64,000 nucleotides of DNA from IMG/VR virus record IMGVR_UViG_3300025085_000002, positions 62,001 through 126,000 of that record; one strand, given 5' to 3'. Under the pieces are notes generated by a model. That model was given only the letters and a program-made list of their open reading frames with translations, searched no databases and was not told the DNA's origin. Positions 9,451-17,554 of this stretch are shown here, piece after piece (the first letter of the stretch is position 1; every line of letters starts with the position of its first letter). A program made the translations under genes and the position numbers. This DNA is from a virus.

Positions 9451-10530
9451 ATGAAAAAGTTATTGTTATTACTGATATTACCTCTTACAATGTCAGCACA
9501 AACTAAAGATGATAAATCAACACTTAGTGATTTCAAAAAGAATTTAAATAAAATTACTAAGTTTGCTACATTCTATGGTGCATATAATGGTAATAATTCG
9601 ATTTCGGATATTACCACATACTCAGTTACGGATGGGCTAAGTACGACAACAACTGTAACTCCTTACGATTACTCAGCAGTATTTGGATTGAGAAAGATTC
9701 AGAGATTTGGATATGAACCAAATATTCAGAATAGGTTTAAGAATGGTACTGAAAACTCATTCTCAGATGCAGCAACCATAGGAAGTAAATCACGTGGATT
9801 CGAGTATTTGTTCGAATTTGATTATAGAAGACAACAAGGTAAGCAGTTCTTAAATCAAGACCACTTTGTAAGATACATTGCAGACAACTATGTATTTAAA
9901 GTAGAATACTTAGAGGATGGGTTTGCTGATATTGGTTATTTCGAGTCTTCAGAAAGACTTAGACATAAGTTCAATAGAAAGTTTTCAATTAATATAGGTG
10001 CAATGCAACGTATCTCAGAACCATATGGATTCGACCCATTTGCCGATTGTATAAGACCTGATGGTAGTATCCCATGGATGAAAATAGCTACCGATATGGG
10101 GTACAATTGGAATACATTGGGGTTGGGTGATGTTTATACAAATCCTAATGGTGAAATAGTAGCTAATAGTACCGCAGTATTCGAAGAAGTGGTTGTACCA
10201 CAAATACTTTCAGAGTATGCTAATAACCAAAGAAATCAGTTACCTAACAAATGGGAACACTCATTGGTATTAGGATTTGATTATTACAAATACTCTAAAA
10301 ACTTTTGGTTACACTCGTGGGCAAACTTGTTACCATATCACCTTGACTTAGACGATGATTATAGTTACCATAAATTTCACAATGGGCAATGGATAGATTA
10401 TTCAGGTGGACTAATTCTTGGATACCGATTCAATAAGTCATTGGGTATATTTACTGAAGGTAGATATCATCAATATTGGAATCGTAGTTGGTATGAATTC
10501 TCAACTGGTATAAACTTTATTATATTATAA
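9451..10530 (+). CDS. Exported protein, candidate outer-membrane beta-barrel
   Basis: 359 residues. Signal peptide MKKLLLLLILPLTMSAQ with cleavage before Gln. Many alternating aromatic/polar stretches (FEYLFEFDYRR, WEHSLVLGFDYYKY, SLGIFTEGRYHQYW) and a final strand (WYEFSTGINFIIL) fit an outer-membrane barrel. It begins one base after the stop of the T9SS cargo gene, so the pair is probably one transcript; a partner role in anchoring or transport is possible. It is not clearly PorP/SprF. Confidence 0.6.
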   Translation: MKKLLLLLILPLTMSAQTKDDKSTLSDFKKNLNKITKFATFYGAYNGNNSISDITTYSVTDGLSTTTTVTPYDYSAVFGLRKIQRFGYEPNIQNRFKNGTENSFSDAATIGSKSRGFEYLFEFDYRRQQGKQFLNQDHFVRYIADNYVFKVEYLEDGFADIGYFESSERLRHKFNRKFSINIGAMQRISEPYGFDPFADCIRPDGSIPWMKIATDMGYNWNTLGLGDVYTNPNGEIVANSTAVFEEVVVPQILSEYANNQRNQLPNKWEHSLVLGFDYYKYSKNFWLHSWANLLPYHLDLDDDYSYHKFHNGQWIDYSGGLILGYRFNKSLGIFTEGRYHQYWNRSWYEFSTGINFIIL

Positions 10531-10534
10531 TATC

Positions 10535-10768
10535 ATGAAAAACTTTAAAAAAAATATTGGAACATTATTATTGACTATCATAGTAATACTCCACATAATA
10601 TTCATACATTTAAAGATATCAAGCGTAGAATCTAAGATTCCAACTGACTATGTACCAAGAATGGAATATGAATTAAAAGACCAAATGATTAGACAATCGA
10701 TAAATAATATTTTTGGTGATATTAGAGAAATACAAAAAGAACTTGAAAAAATAGAAGAGGGGAAGTAA
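10535..10768 (+). CDS. Small membrane protein with coiled coil
   Basis: 77 residues: one N-terminal membrane helix (about residues 8-26) followed by a charged coiled coil. The segment RMEYELKDQMIRQSINNIFG matches closely in the next gene, so the two are tandem paralogues. Position between exported proteins and a holin-like gene suggests an envelope role such as a spanin or lysis regulator, but no motif proves this. Confidence 0.65.
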   Translation: MKNFKKNIGTLLLTIIVILHIIFIHLKISSVESKIPTDYVPRMEYELKDQMIRQSINNIFGDIREIQKELEKIEEGK

Positions 10769-10771
10769 GTT

Positions 10772-11056
10772 ATGGCTAAGAAGTTAGATGAGGGAACTCA
10801 AATTACTTTAGATTTAAAAACAATAGGAATCATCTTATTCTTTGTTGCCACTGTCGTAGGTATGTGGTTTACATTACAATCTGACATAGAAGATGCAAAA
10901 GAATTACCAATACCACCCGATCCAGAAGTAACACGGATGGAGTTCGATATGAAAGACCAGATGATTCGTAATACTATTCTTAATACACAAGGTGATGTTA
11001 CTGAGATAAAAGAGGACATGAAGCGTATAGAAGAAAAAATAGATGAGTTGAGGTAA
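10772..11056 (+). CDS. Small membrane protein with coiled coil (paralogue of upstream gene)
   Basis: 94 residues; membrane helix at about residues 14-32 (IGIILFFVATVVGMWFTL), then RMEFDMKDQMIRNTILNTQG and a coiled coil ending KIDELR. The shared RMEx-D/K-DQMIR core shows a tandem duplication with the 10535 gene. Start has the AAGTTATG context common in this genome. Function unknown. Confidence 0.68.
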   Translation: MAKKLDEGTQITLDLKTIGIILFFVATVVGMWFTLQSDIEDAKELPIPPDPEVTRMEFDMKDQMIRNTILNTQGDVTEIKEDMKRIEEKIDELR

Positions 11057-11057
11057 C

Positions 11058-11387
11058 ATGAAAAAGATACTACTAATATTATCATTACTATTCATTACAA
11101 ATATATCAAAAGCTCAGATAGTTGTAATACACTTCAATGCTGCTTGGAACGAATCTAATTCAGTTAAGTGGGTAGATGGTTTAGAAGATTGTGATATAGA
11201 ACACGTTGATATCGCTAAAAAACCCAAACTACAAAAAGAATATCAAGTAGTAGTAGTACCTACTATTATAATACTTCAGTATGATGAAGTTAAAAAAAGA
11301 TACCAAGCTGACTTGAGTTTTAAACTTAGTGCTACAAAAGAAGAAATACAAGATGCAATAGATGAACTTGTACTAAGTGGGTTTTAA
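11058..11387 (+). CDS. Exported thioredoxin-fold protein lacking the CxxC pair
   Basis: 109 residues. Signal peptide ending ISKAQ. The mature part follows a thioredoxin fold: VVIHFNAAWNESNSVKW corresponds to the strand and active-site helix, and VVVVPTIIIL carries the cis-Pro loop (VPT). The two catalytic Cys positions are occupied by Asn/Ser residues, so classic redox activity is unlikely; it may act as a binding or scaffold protein in the periplasm. Confidence 0.65.
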   Translation: MKKILLILSLLFITNISKAQIVVIHFNAAWNESNSVKWVDGLEDCDIEHVDIAKKPKLQKEYQVVVVPTIIILQYDEVKKRYQADLSFKLSATKEEIQDAIDELVLSGF

Positions 11388-11397
11388 CATCGTTACA

Positions 11398-11405
11398 TAT
11401 TTATA
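11398..11405 (+). promoter_or_regulatory. TATTTATA box, candidate late promoter
   Basis: ACATATTTATAATC in the gap before 11427. The same box recurs in at least seven other gaps upstream of late-type genes; assignment as a late promoter is inference. Confidence 0.3.
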
Positions 11406-11426
11406 ATCAATAAGGAGTTACATTAC

Positions 11427-11672
11427 ATGAAAACAATTTGGAGAAAGATTATGGCTTTTAAAGACATTTTTAAAGATGACAACGATGTAAACGAGAAAAA
11501 TGTAATAGGATTTCTATCATTTGCAGTAATGGTAATATTCGCAGCTGCCGATTTAATTACTGGTTACTTAGGTAAAGATTTGGTAGTTCAAGAATTCATA
11601 TACAACTCATTTGTGTTTATAACACTTGGTTGTTTTGGCATCGCAGGCTTAGAAAAGTTTGCTAAAAAATAG
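11427..11672 (+). CDS. Holin-like two-helix membrane protein
   Basis: 81 residues with two membrane helices (about residues 27-47 and 55-72) and a basic tail (LEKFAKK). An AAGGAG stretch 11 bases upstream favours ATG 11427; ATG 11451 (MAFKDIFKDD) is an alternative. Size and topology fit a class II holin, and it is 5 kb from the signal-less amidase, but no holin family motif is visible. Confidence 0.5.
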   Translation: MKTIWRKIMAFKDIFKDDNDVNEKNVIGFLSFAVMVIFAAADLITGYLGKDLVVQEFIYNSFVFITLGCFGIAGLEKFAKK

Positions 11673-11678
11673 TAAAAA

Positions 11679-12323
11679 GTGAAACTTAGTGATATAATAG
11701 AACTCAAGTCAATGGGGTACTCCGATGAGATTGACCCTAAACACTTGAAGGTGATGAAGGAAACTCCATCTATGTTGGCTGACTTTGAATGGAAGCAATT
11801 CGCAGGTCAACCACCACATGGTAATGATAATTCCAAAACGAAGATGGAACTCCACCAACTTGCTAAACTCCCTATGGATAACTCATTCGTAAAAGAAATG
11901 GATGATATATCTAAAGTATTCAAAGACTATTGTAATACAGTAGATATCGATTACCCAAAAGGATTAGTGGATATATTGATTGACGATTCTCGTATTTTCA
12001 TAACTAAACTTAAATACTTATATAATAGACCACGACCCAAACAATTGGCAAAACACCCAATGGTGAATGTCCCAATGAAGGATACTGAGTTGGACTCTAT
12101 GAATACTCCCTCATATCCAAGCGGACACTCAACTCAAGGTGTGTTAATTGGTTTGGTTTTGAGTGATATGTATCCGGACCATCAACACAATTTAATGGAC
12201 TTAGCAAAAGACATATCATACTCACGAAATGTGGGAAGAGCACACTACCCATCAGACTCAAAGTTTGGTGAAAAGCTTGGTAACGAAATGTTTAAGTATT
12301 TAAAAAAAGTGAAACTAATATAA
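11679..12323 (+). CDS. PAP2-family (class A type) acid phosphatase
   Basis: 214 residues, GTG start. All three PAP2 motifs are present: KYLYNRPRP (K-x6-RP), PSYPSGHS (PSGH) and SRNVGRAHYPSD (SR-x5-H-x3-D). Members hydrolyse phosphomonoesters or lipid phosphates through a phospho-His. No signal peptide or membrane helices are seen, so it is cytoplasmic or packaged. Start MKLSDIIEL resembles the short leaders of the following genes. It overlaps the next gene by one base. Confidence 0.85.
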   Translation: MKLSDIIELKSMGYSDEIDPKHLKVMKETPSMLADFEWKQFAGQPPHGNDNSKTKMELHQLAKLPMDNSFVKEMDDISKVFKDYCNTVDIDYPKGLVDILIDDSRIFITKLKYLYNRPRPKQLAKHPMVNVPMKDTELDSMNTPSYPSGHSTQGVLIGLVLSDMYPDHQHNLMDLAKDISYSRNVGRAHYPSDSKFGEKLGNEMFKYLKKVKLI

Positions 12324-13411
12324 TGTCACTATACAAACAACATATGGGTGTTCGAATTGCCGAAGGTATTGACCTTGATATGATGAAGCTCATCAACAAG
12401 GCTATGAAGCAAATGCCCGGCTCTCCAAAGCAAAAGAAGACTATTGCACAACTAAATAAGTTGAGAAAATCTGCCGGACTTGAACCACTCAAAGAAGATA
12501 TCAAAATACCAATTAAAGTGGGTGATACTGTTTTAGGTGGTAAATTCAAGAACAAGAGAATTGTAGTAAAGTCAATCGGTAAGAATGAAAAAGGTGATAT
12601 CACAATCAATGGTAGACCACTCCTAAAGTATCGTATTATAGATAAGGTAGAAGAATCCGTACTAGCTGATAAGATTGAGTGTGACAATTGTGGTTCGACT
12701 TGGATGAAGAAAGATGGTGGTGATGACTTATACATTTGTCATAAGTGTGGTCACGACAATCAGAAATACGACAAAGCAGATAAGAGTTATAAACGACTCA
12801 ATGTAGGTGAATCATCTATCAACGAGTTTGGTGGTACTTTGTTTCATTTAGTTGGATTTGATTCAAACAACAAACCAGTTCAAAAGATAATCAAAAGGGT
12901 ATCCGACTCCTTTATGAAGGATGTTGCCAAGTATGGTTCTGAAAAACTATTCAAAAGTGGTAAGAATGTCGAGTATGTAAAGATATACTACGACAAGAAC
13001 CATTTGGTAACTGTAAAAGATGGTGGTAGAAAAATAGTCAAAGAAAAGAGTTGGGGTAAGTTACCAATCAACGAAATCCCAATGGGAGACCTTCAGAAGA
13101 TTGACCAATTCGCAGATAAGAAACTCAATCCAGTAGATGTAGTTCTAACTGACAAACATTTCTTTGATAGATTGAACGACCCCCGTAATGGTAAAGAGAT
13201 ATCACAAGCAGAACTCATAGGGTTCTTTAAACGATTGAGTAAGAAGAAGAAAGAGTTTGTTGAGTTTTTAAATCAGTATAACTCATTGGTGGCTGTGGAT
13301 GATAGAACAAATCTTAACATTCCATTTATGAAGCAGGCAAACAAGGCAATCGCAAAAACAGTGATGCGTAAAAAAGATTTCAAATCTTCCGACAAAAAGT
13401 TGGATATTTAA
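12323..13411 (+). CDS. Hypothetical protein with zinc ribbon; candidate packaged head protein
   Basis: 362 residues. A CxxC...CxxC zinc ribbon (CDNCGSTW, then ICHKCGHDN) lies near residues 120-145. The C-terminal part (VVLTDKHFFDRLNDPRNGK and TVMRKKDF near the end) is a block I recognise only as recurring in T4-like marine phages. The N-terminus contains RIAE followed by G at residues 11-15, which fits the I-x-E|G cleavage rule of T4 prohead protease. Function unknown. Confidence 0.6.
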   Translation: MSLYKQHMGVRIAEGIDLDMMKLINKAMKQMPGSPKQKKTIAQLNKLRKSAGLEPLKEDIKIPIKVGDTVLGGKFKNKRIVVKSIGKNEKGDITINGRPLLKYRIIDKVEESVLADKIECDNCGSTWMKKDGGDDLYICHKCGHDNQKYDKADKSYKRLNVGESSINEFGGTLFHLVGFDSNNKPVQKIIKRVSDSFMKDVAKYGSEKLFKSGKNVEYVKIYYDKNHLVTVKDGGRKIVKEKSWGKLPINEIPMGDLQKIDQFADKKLNPVDVVLTDKHFFDRLNDPRNGKEISQAELIGFFKRLSKKKKEFVEFLNQYNSLVAVDDRTNLNIPFMKQANKAIAKTVMRKKDFKSSDKKLDI

Positions 13412-13430
13412 TAAATTATTCGTATATTAG
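13400..13430 (+). promoter_or_regulatory. Bacteroidota-type promoter, leaderless
   Basis: TTGG (13400), 19-base spacer, TATATTAG (13423-13430). The ATG of the next gene is at 13433, only three bases after the -7 box, so the transcript should have almost no 5' leader. Confidence 0.7.
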
Positions 13431-13432
13431 TA

Positions 13433-14197
13433 ATGAAATTAAAACAACTCATATTAGAAGGAATGTACGATAAACTCACGGGTGAAATCAATAAAGACGT
13501 ATTCAAAACTATCAAGAATGCTATTAAGGGTAGTGGTACTCAAGAGAAGCCAAAGAAGTTTAAAGGGTATGATGTTCGTAAAGACCCAATGCCAATGGTA
13601 GGTACAATGCAAAACCTATTTCAAGGTGAAAATAGAACATTATATGTTGGTGACTACACTGATAAAGTTAGTGGTGTTAGTGTTGAGGTTGAACTCAAGC
13701 TCGCAGTAACTGAGGATGGTGTAGAGCCAGGTAAGTTCTTTATAGATGGTTCAGCTGAAGCTGATGAGGATTTCCCATCGTTGGAAGTAAATATTGGTAT
13801 TCATTCCGATGATGTTAATGGTAGTGTATTTTCAAAGATACAGCCAGTACTCAGAGATTTAGTAAGACATGAGATAGAACACCTAACACATGGCAAGGGT
13901 TCCGGCGCAGAGAAGTCTGGTAAGAGGATGAGAGGTGATACTGCGATGAGACGAAAGATTCGGTCTAATCCTAAATTGTATTACAAATACTTCTTACTAC
14001 CAAAAGAGGTAGATGCAAACATCCACGGATTGTACTCTAAAGCAAAGACAATGAAACAACCCTACCAAAAAGTGGTTGATGATTACTTAGACTCGTTGGT
14101 TGATGATGATGTAATCACAATTGAGAAGAGAAAAGAAATTTATAAGAAGTGGAAGAAACGAATCCCAAAGATTGGTGGACTCCCTAAATTGAAGTAA
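13433..14197 (+). CDS. HExxH-containing hypothetical protein; candidate packaged head protein
   Basis: 254 residues. RHEIEHLTHG near residues 145-152 is an HExxH zinc-metallopeptidase motif, and PKEVDANIHGL about 45 residues later could supply the Glu ligand of a gluzincin. The first residues MKLKQLILE followed by G fit the I-x-E|G consensus of T4 capsid-targeting leaders. It could be an injected protease or a head protein with a degenerate site; both are inferences. Confidence 0.55.
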   Translation: MKLKQLILEGMYDKLTGEINKDVFKTIKNAIKGSGTQEKPKKFKGYDVRKDPMPMVGTMQNLFQGENRTLYVGDYTDKVSGVSVEVELKLAVTEDGVEPGKFFIDGSAEADEDFPSLEVNIGIHSDDVNGSVFSKIQPVLRDLVRHEIEHLTHGKGSGAEKSGKRMRGDTAMRRKIRSNPKLYYKYFLLPKEVDANIHGLYSKAKTMKQPYQKVVDDYLDSLVDDDVITIEKRKEIYKKWKKRIPKIGGLPKLK

Positions 14198-14198
14198 T

Positions 14199-14768
14199 AT
14201 GGCTAAAGTATTAAGAGTTTTTGACTTTGATGACACACTTGCAACAACAGTGTCGTACATCTATGTAAAACACAAAGATGGGACTAAGACCACACTATCG
14301 CCAGAGGAATATGCAAAGTATACCGAAAAATCTGGTGACGAGTATGACTTTAGTGACTTCAATCGTATGTTGAACAAACCACAAGTTATTAAGAAGAACT
14401 TCAAACTACTCCAGCGTATGTTAAAGAACCCTTCTAAGAAGGTAACAATCTTAACTGCACGTAAGTTAGGTTTCCCTATACGAAAGTTCTTTAAAGACGA
14501 GTATGGGATGGATGTATATCCAGTAGCACTCGCATCTAACAATCCAAAGGACAAAGCAGATTGGATTGAAAAACATATCAAAAAAGGATATACTGACATC
14601 GCATTTATGGATGACTCCATTAAGAATGTAAGAGCAGTGGGTAATCTACAAAAGAAATATCCAAATGTCAGAGTTAAGTCAGTACTCGCAGTAGAACATC
14701 TCAGTTCTAATGAAAAGACTGAATTAATAGAAAATTACCTATCTAACACATTCTTAGATATCATATAG
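14199..14768 (+). CDS. HAD-superfamily phosphatase
   Basis: 189 residues. HAD motif I FDFDDTL (residues 8-14, nucleophile and acid/base Asp), motif II TILTAR (near 84-89) and motif III FMDDSIKN (near 138-145) are complete, so it is probably an active phosphohydrolase. Substrate is unknown; phage relatives act on nucleotides or on 3' phosphates of nucleic acid. Starts one base after the previous stop. Confidence 0.82.
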   Translation: MAKVLRVFDFDDTLATTVSYIYVKHKDGTKTTLSPEEYAKYTEKSGDEYDFSDFNRMLNKPQVIKKNFKLLQRMLKNPSKKVTILTARKLGFPIRKFFKDEYGMDVYPVALASNNPKDKADWIEKHIKKGYTDIAFMDDSIKNVRAVGNLQKKYPNVRVKSVLAVEHLSSNEKTELIENYLSNTFLDII

Positions 14769-14770
14769 AC

Positions 14771-14778
14771 TATTTATA
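14771..14778 (+). promoter_or_regulatory. TATTTATA box, candidate late promoter
   Basis: GACTATTTATAACC directly after the HAD gene stop and 36 bases before the next ATG. One of eight such boxes in gene gaps. Confidence 0.3.
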
Positions 14779-14813
14779 ACCATAAGTTACTTAATTCAAT
14801 TAGGACTACGTAA

Positions 14814-15191
14814 ATGGCTAATACGCAAAAAGATATACTTAAAGAAATTCTTGTAGAAATTGCTGAAATGAAGGGTAAGTTACCAAATGGTGAACTTAAA
14901 CGTATGGAAGTGAGTATTAACGAGATGAAAGAAGATTATTCAGACTTAAAGACTGATGTATCTGATATAAAATTTACACTCTTAAATCCTGAAGATGGTG
15001 TAATAGTACGTGTCAATAAAAACACGGTATATAGATATGACCGCGAAGACAAACAAGAGTACTATGATGGCGTACTAACCGAATTTGAAAAAATGAAAGA
15101 TTGGAAGGATGGTGTTACCAAAGCTCTATGGATTTTATTTGGTTCAATGATAGGTGTACTCGGATACATTATAAAATCCAACTTTATGTGA
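14814..15191 (+). CDS. Coiled-coil protein with C-terminal membrane anchor
   Basis: 125 residues. A long amphipathic N-terminal helix/coiled coil, then VTKALWILFGSMIGVLGYII as a single C-terminal membrane helix. This layout resembles XhlA-type haemolysin/lysis accessory proteins, but similarity is by architecture only. Confidence 0.6.
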   Translation: MANTQKDILKEILVEIAEMKGKLPNGELKRMEVSINEMKEDYSDLKTDVSDIKFTLLNPEDGVIVRVNKNTVYRYDREDKQEYYDGVLTEFEKMKDWKDGVTKALWILFGSMIGVLGYIIKSNFM

Positions 15192-15211
15192 TTTACTAAC
15201 TTTCTTAAAAC

Positions 15212-15219
15212 TATTTATG
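15212..15219 (+). promoter_or_regulatory. TATTTATG box, candidate late promoter
   Basis: AACTATTTATGATT in the 33-base gap before ATG 15225; variant of the recurring TATTTATA box. Confidence 0.25.
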
Positions 15220-15224
15220 ATTAT

Positions 15225-15431
15225 ATGATTAACTACGAACAATCGGCAATAGACGAAGTATATGATATTATACTATACAATCCGGACGTTCATAGTGAAA
15301 TGAAGTTAAACATAGTAGATAACCTACTTGAGTATTACACTAATATCGAAGAATATGAAAAGTGTAAAAACTTACAAGAGTTACGGTTAGTTATGGAGAG
15401 AGAAAATGAATCTAATAATAAAAAGACTTAG
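15225..15431 (+). CDS. Hypothetical acidic helical protein
   Basis: 68 residues, helical, acidic, no Cys, no membrane segment. Overlaps the next gene by 26 bases. Not recognised. Confidence 0.55.
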   Translation: MINYEQSAIDEVYDIILYNPDVHSEMKLNIVDNLLEYYTNIEEYEKCKNLQELRLVMERENESNNKKT

Positions 15432-15594
15432 TAGTGAAGTACAAAGTTTAGATGGCAATACATTGATGTATGTTCAGACTGAAGGTGGTACTAACATAAG
15501 AGCCGAAGTTTGTACCGAACAAGAGGTTTCAAACTATATTTACATACTAAAATCAGACTACGATATAAAACAAGTTATATATTTTGACCTTTAA
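15406..15594 (+). CDS. Hypothetical small protein
   Basis: 62 residues with mixed alpha/beta pattern (NTLMYVQTEGG, KQVIYFDL). ATG follows a purine-rich GGAGAGAGAAA stretch, unusually good for this genome. Stop and the next start share a base. Not recognised. Confidence 0.55.
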   Translation: MNLIIKRLSSEVQSLDGNTLMYVQTEGGTNIRAEVCTEQEVSNYIYILKSDYDIKQVIYFDL

Positions 15595-15833
15595 TGGATT
15601 CCCGACTATATTTATTAAATGATGATATCCACTCGTTTGAAGACGTAGTGTTTGTTTTAAAACGTTACTTAGGTTATTCAGACTTACATGGAGCATCTAT
15701 TGCTGAATTAGTACATAGAACTGGTAAGTGTGAAATAAAGATAGGTGAGTTCTCTACATTAGAACTTGTCAAAGAAGCTTTAGTAAAAGAAGGTTATAAC
15801 GTAAGATTGGAAAATGATTATGAAGGATACTAA
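15594..15833 (+). CDS. ClpS-like Clp protease adaptor
   Basis: 79 residues. LYLLNDDIHSFEDVVFVLKR at the N-terminus matches the ClpS core, whose NDD loop binds substrate N-degrons; the HRTGKCEIKIGEFSTLELVKE stretch matches the later ClpS strand and helix. ClpS delivers substrates to ClpA/ClpC-ClpP. The short N-terminal extension typical of cellular ClpS is missing, which may alter delivery. A ClpP-like protease is encoded at 54636, but no ClpA/C is seen in the window, so it would act with the host unfoldase. Confidence 0.72.
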   Translation: MDSRLYLLNDDIHSFEDVVFVLKRYLGYSDLHGASIAELVHRTGKCEIKIGEFSTLELVKEALVKEGYNVRLENDYEGY

Positions 15834-16020
15834 ATCCCAAGGATTGGGTGATACAATTGCAAAAATAACATCTGCTACTAAATTAGACAAGTTAGCAGAA
15901 TCAATTGCTGATGCAGTTGGTGTGGATGATTGTGGGTGTAAATCGAGACAATCCAAGCTAAATAGAATGTTTCCATACAAAACTGGTAGAGACCCTAAAA
16001 ACTTTCCAACAAAGGACTAA
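15820..16020 (+). CDS. Small GLGDTIAKITSAT-type phage protein
   Basis: 66 residues from ATG 15820 (ATG 15814 adds two). It has GLGDTIAKITSATKLDKLAE followed by DDCGCKSRQSKLNRMFPY. I recognise this as a short protein type common in phages of Bacteroidota; role unknown. The CGC motif could bind metal. Overlaps the ClpS-like gene. Confidence 0.62.
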   Translation: MKDTKSQGLGDTIAKITSATKLDKLAESIADAVGVDDCGCKSRQSKLNRMFPYKTGRDPKNFPTKD

Positions 16021-16021
16021 T

Positions 16022-16951
16022 ATGAATTTGATTAATAAGTTGATAAAGGAAGTAATCACCGAGGAACAACTCGATGAGAAACTCATTACATATAACAATA
16101 GAAAACCATATGGTCAAGTAGTATTCTTGGCAGGTGGTGCTGGAAGTGGTAAGGGATTTGCCAGTTCCAACTTCTTAGACTCAGCTGGATTTAAAGTTCG
16201 TGATGTCGATGAAATGAAAAAACAACTCCAAGTCTTAAATAGAATGGGTAAACTCACAGTTTCAGATATCCTAAAAAAGTATGGTAAAAAGATAAAACCA
16301 AAGGATATGGAGATTGTTAACAAGGTATTTAACACCGAATTGCCAAGGGGTGGTAAACAAACTCTTCGTAATCTTAATCTAAAAGATCCAGACCACGTGG
16401 CAACACTACATTATTTGGTAAAGGCCATGGGTATTAAAGATAAGTCTTTAGAGAATATGTTGGCTGCTACAAACAATCCAGAGACACTTCCTAACATTAT
16501 GTTTGATATCACGGCAAAAGATTTAAGTGATATTACTGATGTACTTCCTTTATTGAAAAAAGCAGGTTATGATTCTAAGAACATTCACTTGACTTGGGTT
16601 CTTACAAATTATGTAACAGCAATGGAAAACAATAAAAATAGAGAACGTATGGTACCTGAAGATATTCTTCTAAAAACACATGAAGGTGCTTCAAATACAG
16701 TTTGGTCATTAGTTACACGAGCACTACCAAAAGGAATGAATGGTAGAGTTGACGTTATCCTAAACAACCCACAACATACTGTATTCTATACGGATGGGGA
16801 TGGTAAGACCATTAAAGGTGGTGTTAAGGGTTTCCTTTCACTTCCAGTCAAAAAAGCAGGTGGTTCAATCTTACCAGAAAAAGTTTGGAAAAGCAAACTA
16901 TTTGATTGGATAAAAGATAACGCTCCTGAAGTCATTTCTAAAAATATGTAA
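16022..16951 (+). CDS. P-loop NTPase/kinase-like protein; candidate packaged head protein
   Basis: 309 residues. VVFLAGGAGSGKGFASSNFL around residues 33-52 is a Walker A loop of the zeta-toxin/polynucleotide-kinase type; DVDEMKK soon after and THEGASNTVW fit such kinases. The N-terminus MNLINKLIKEVITEEQL resembles leader peptides of virion-packaged proteins. It may phosphorylate a small molecule or nucleic acid in the infected cell. No known family matched exactly. Confidence 0.62.
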   Translation: MNLINKLIKEVITEEQLDEKLITYNNRKPYGQVVFLAGGAGSGKGFASSNFLDSAGFKVRDVDEMKKQLQVLNRMGKLTVSDILKKYGKKIKPKDMEIVNKVFNTELPRGGKQTLRNLNLKDPDHVATLHYLVKAMGIKDKSLENMLAATNNPETLPNIMFDITAKDLSDITDVLPLLKKAGYDSKNIHLTWVLTNYVTAMENNKNRERMVPEDILLKTHEGASNTVWSLVTRALPKGMNGRVDVILNNPQHTVFYTDGDGKTIKGGVKGFLSLPVKKAGGSILPEKVWKSKLFDWIKDNAPEVISKNM

Positions 16952-16969
16952 TAAAACTAAAAATAAGTT

Positions 16970-17554
16970 ATGAGAGTAAATTCATTAATCGTAGATGATT
17001 TTTATACGAATGTAGATGATGTAAGAGCCTTTGCGTTATCTCAAGAATTTGGTATCACCGGTAATTATCCGGGCAACAGAACAAAGTCATTTGCTAACGA
17101 TACTATCAAGGAATACATAAATTCACTAATACGACCCACGGCAGGTGAAATTACATATTGGGCAACCGATGAATATAATGGCGCGTATCAATATACCACT
17201 CAAAGAGACCGCTCTTGGGTTCATGCTGACCAAACAACAACGTGGGCTGCATTAGTATATCTTACACCAAATGCACCATTAAGTGGTGGAACTGGATTGT
17301 TTAGACACAAAGAGACTGGATTGGAAATGTCACCTAAGTTATCAGATGGTACAATTGACGATGAACTACTTAATGTAGTCTACAAGGATTCCCAAGATAT
17401 GACAAAGTGGGAAATGACAGATAGAATTGCTAATAAATATAATAGATTAGTGTTATATAGAGGTGATTTGTTTCATATATCATTAGACTACTTTGGTACT
17501 AACAAAGAAGATGGTAGATTATTTCAGACATTCTTTTTCAATACTGAATATTAG
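16970..17554 (+). CDS. 2-oxoglutarate/Fe(II) oxygenase-like protein (DUF6445-like)
   Basis: 194 residues. VHADQTTTWAALVYLTP contains an HxD iron-binding pair, and YRGDLFHISLDYFG with the following GRLFQTFFFN supply the distal His and the Arg expected to bind 2-oxoglutarate in the double-stranded beta-helix fold. Likely hydroxylates an unknown substrate. Start has the AAGTTATG context. One-base overlap with the sulfotransferase suggests a shared pathway. Confidence 0.65.
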   Translation: MRVNSLIVDDFYTNVDDVRAFALSQEFGITGNYPGNRTKSFANDTIKEYINSLIRPTAGEITYWATDEYNGAYQYTTQRDRSWVHADQTTTWAALVYLTPNAPLSGGTGLFRHKETGLEMSPKLSDGTIDDELLNVVYKDSQDMTKWEMTDRIANKYNRLVLYRGDLFHISLDYFGTNKEDGRLFQTFFFNTEY

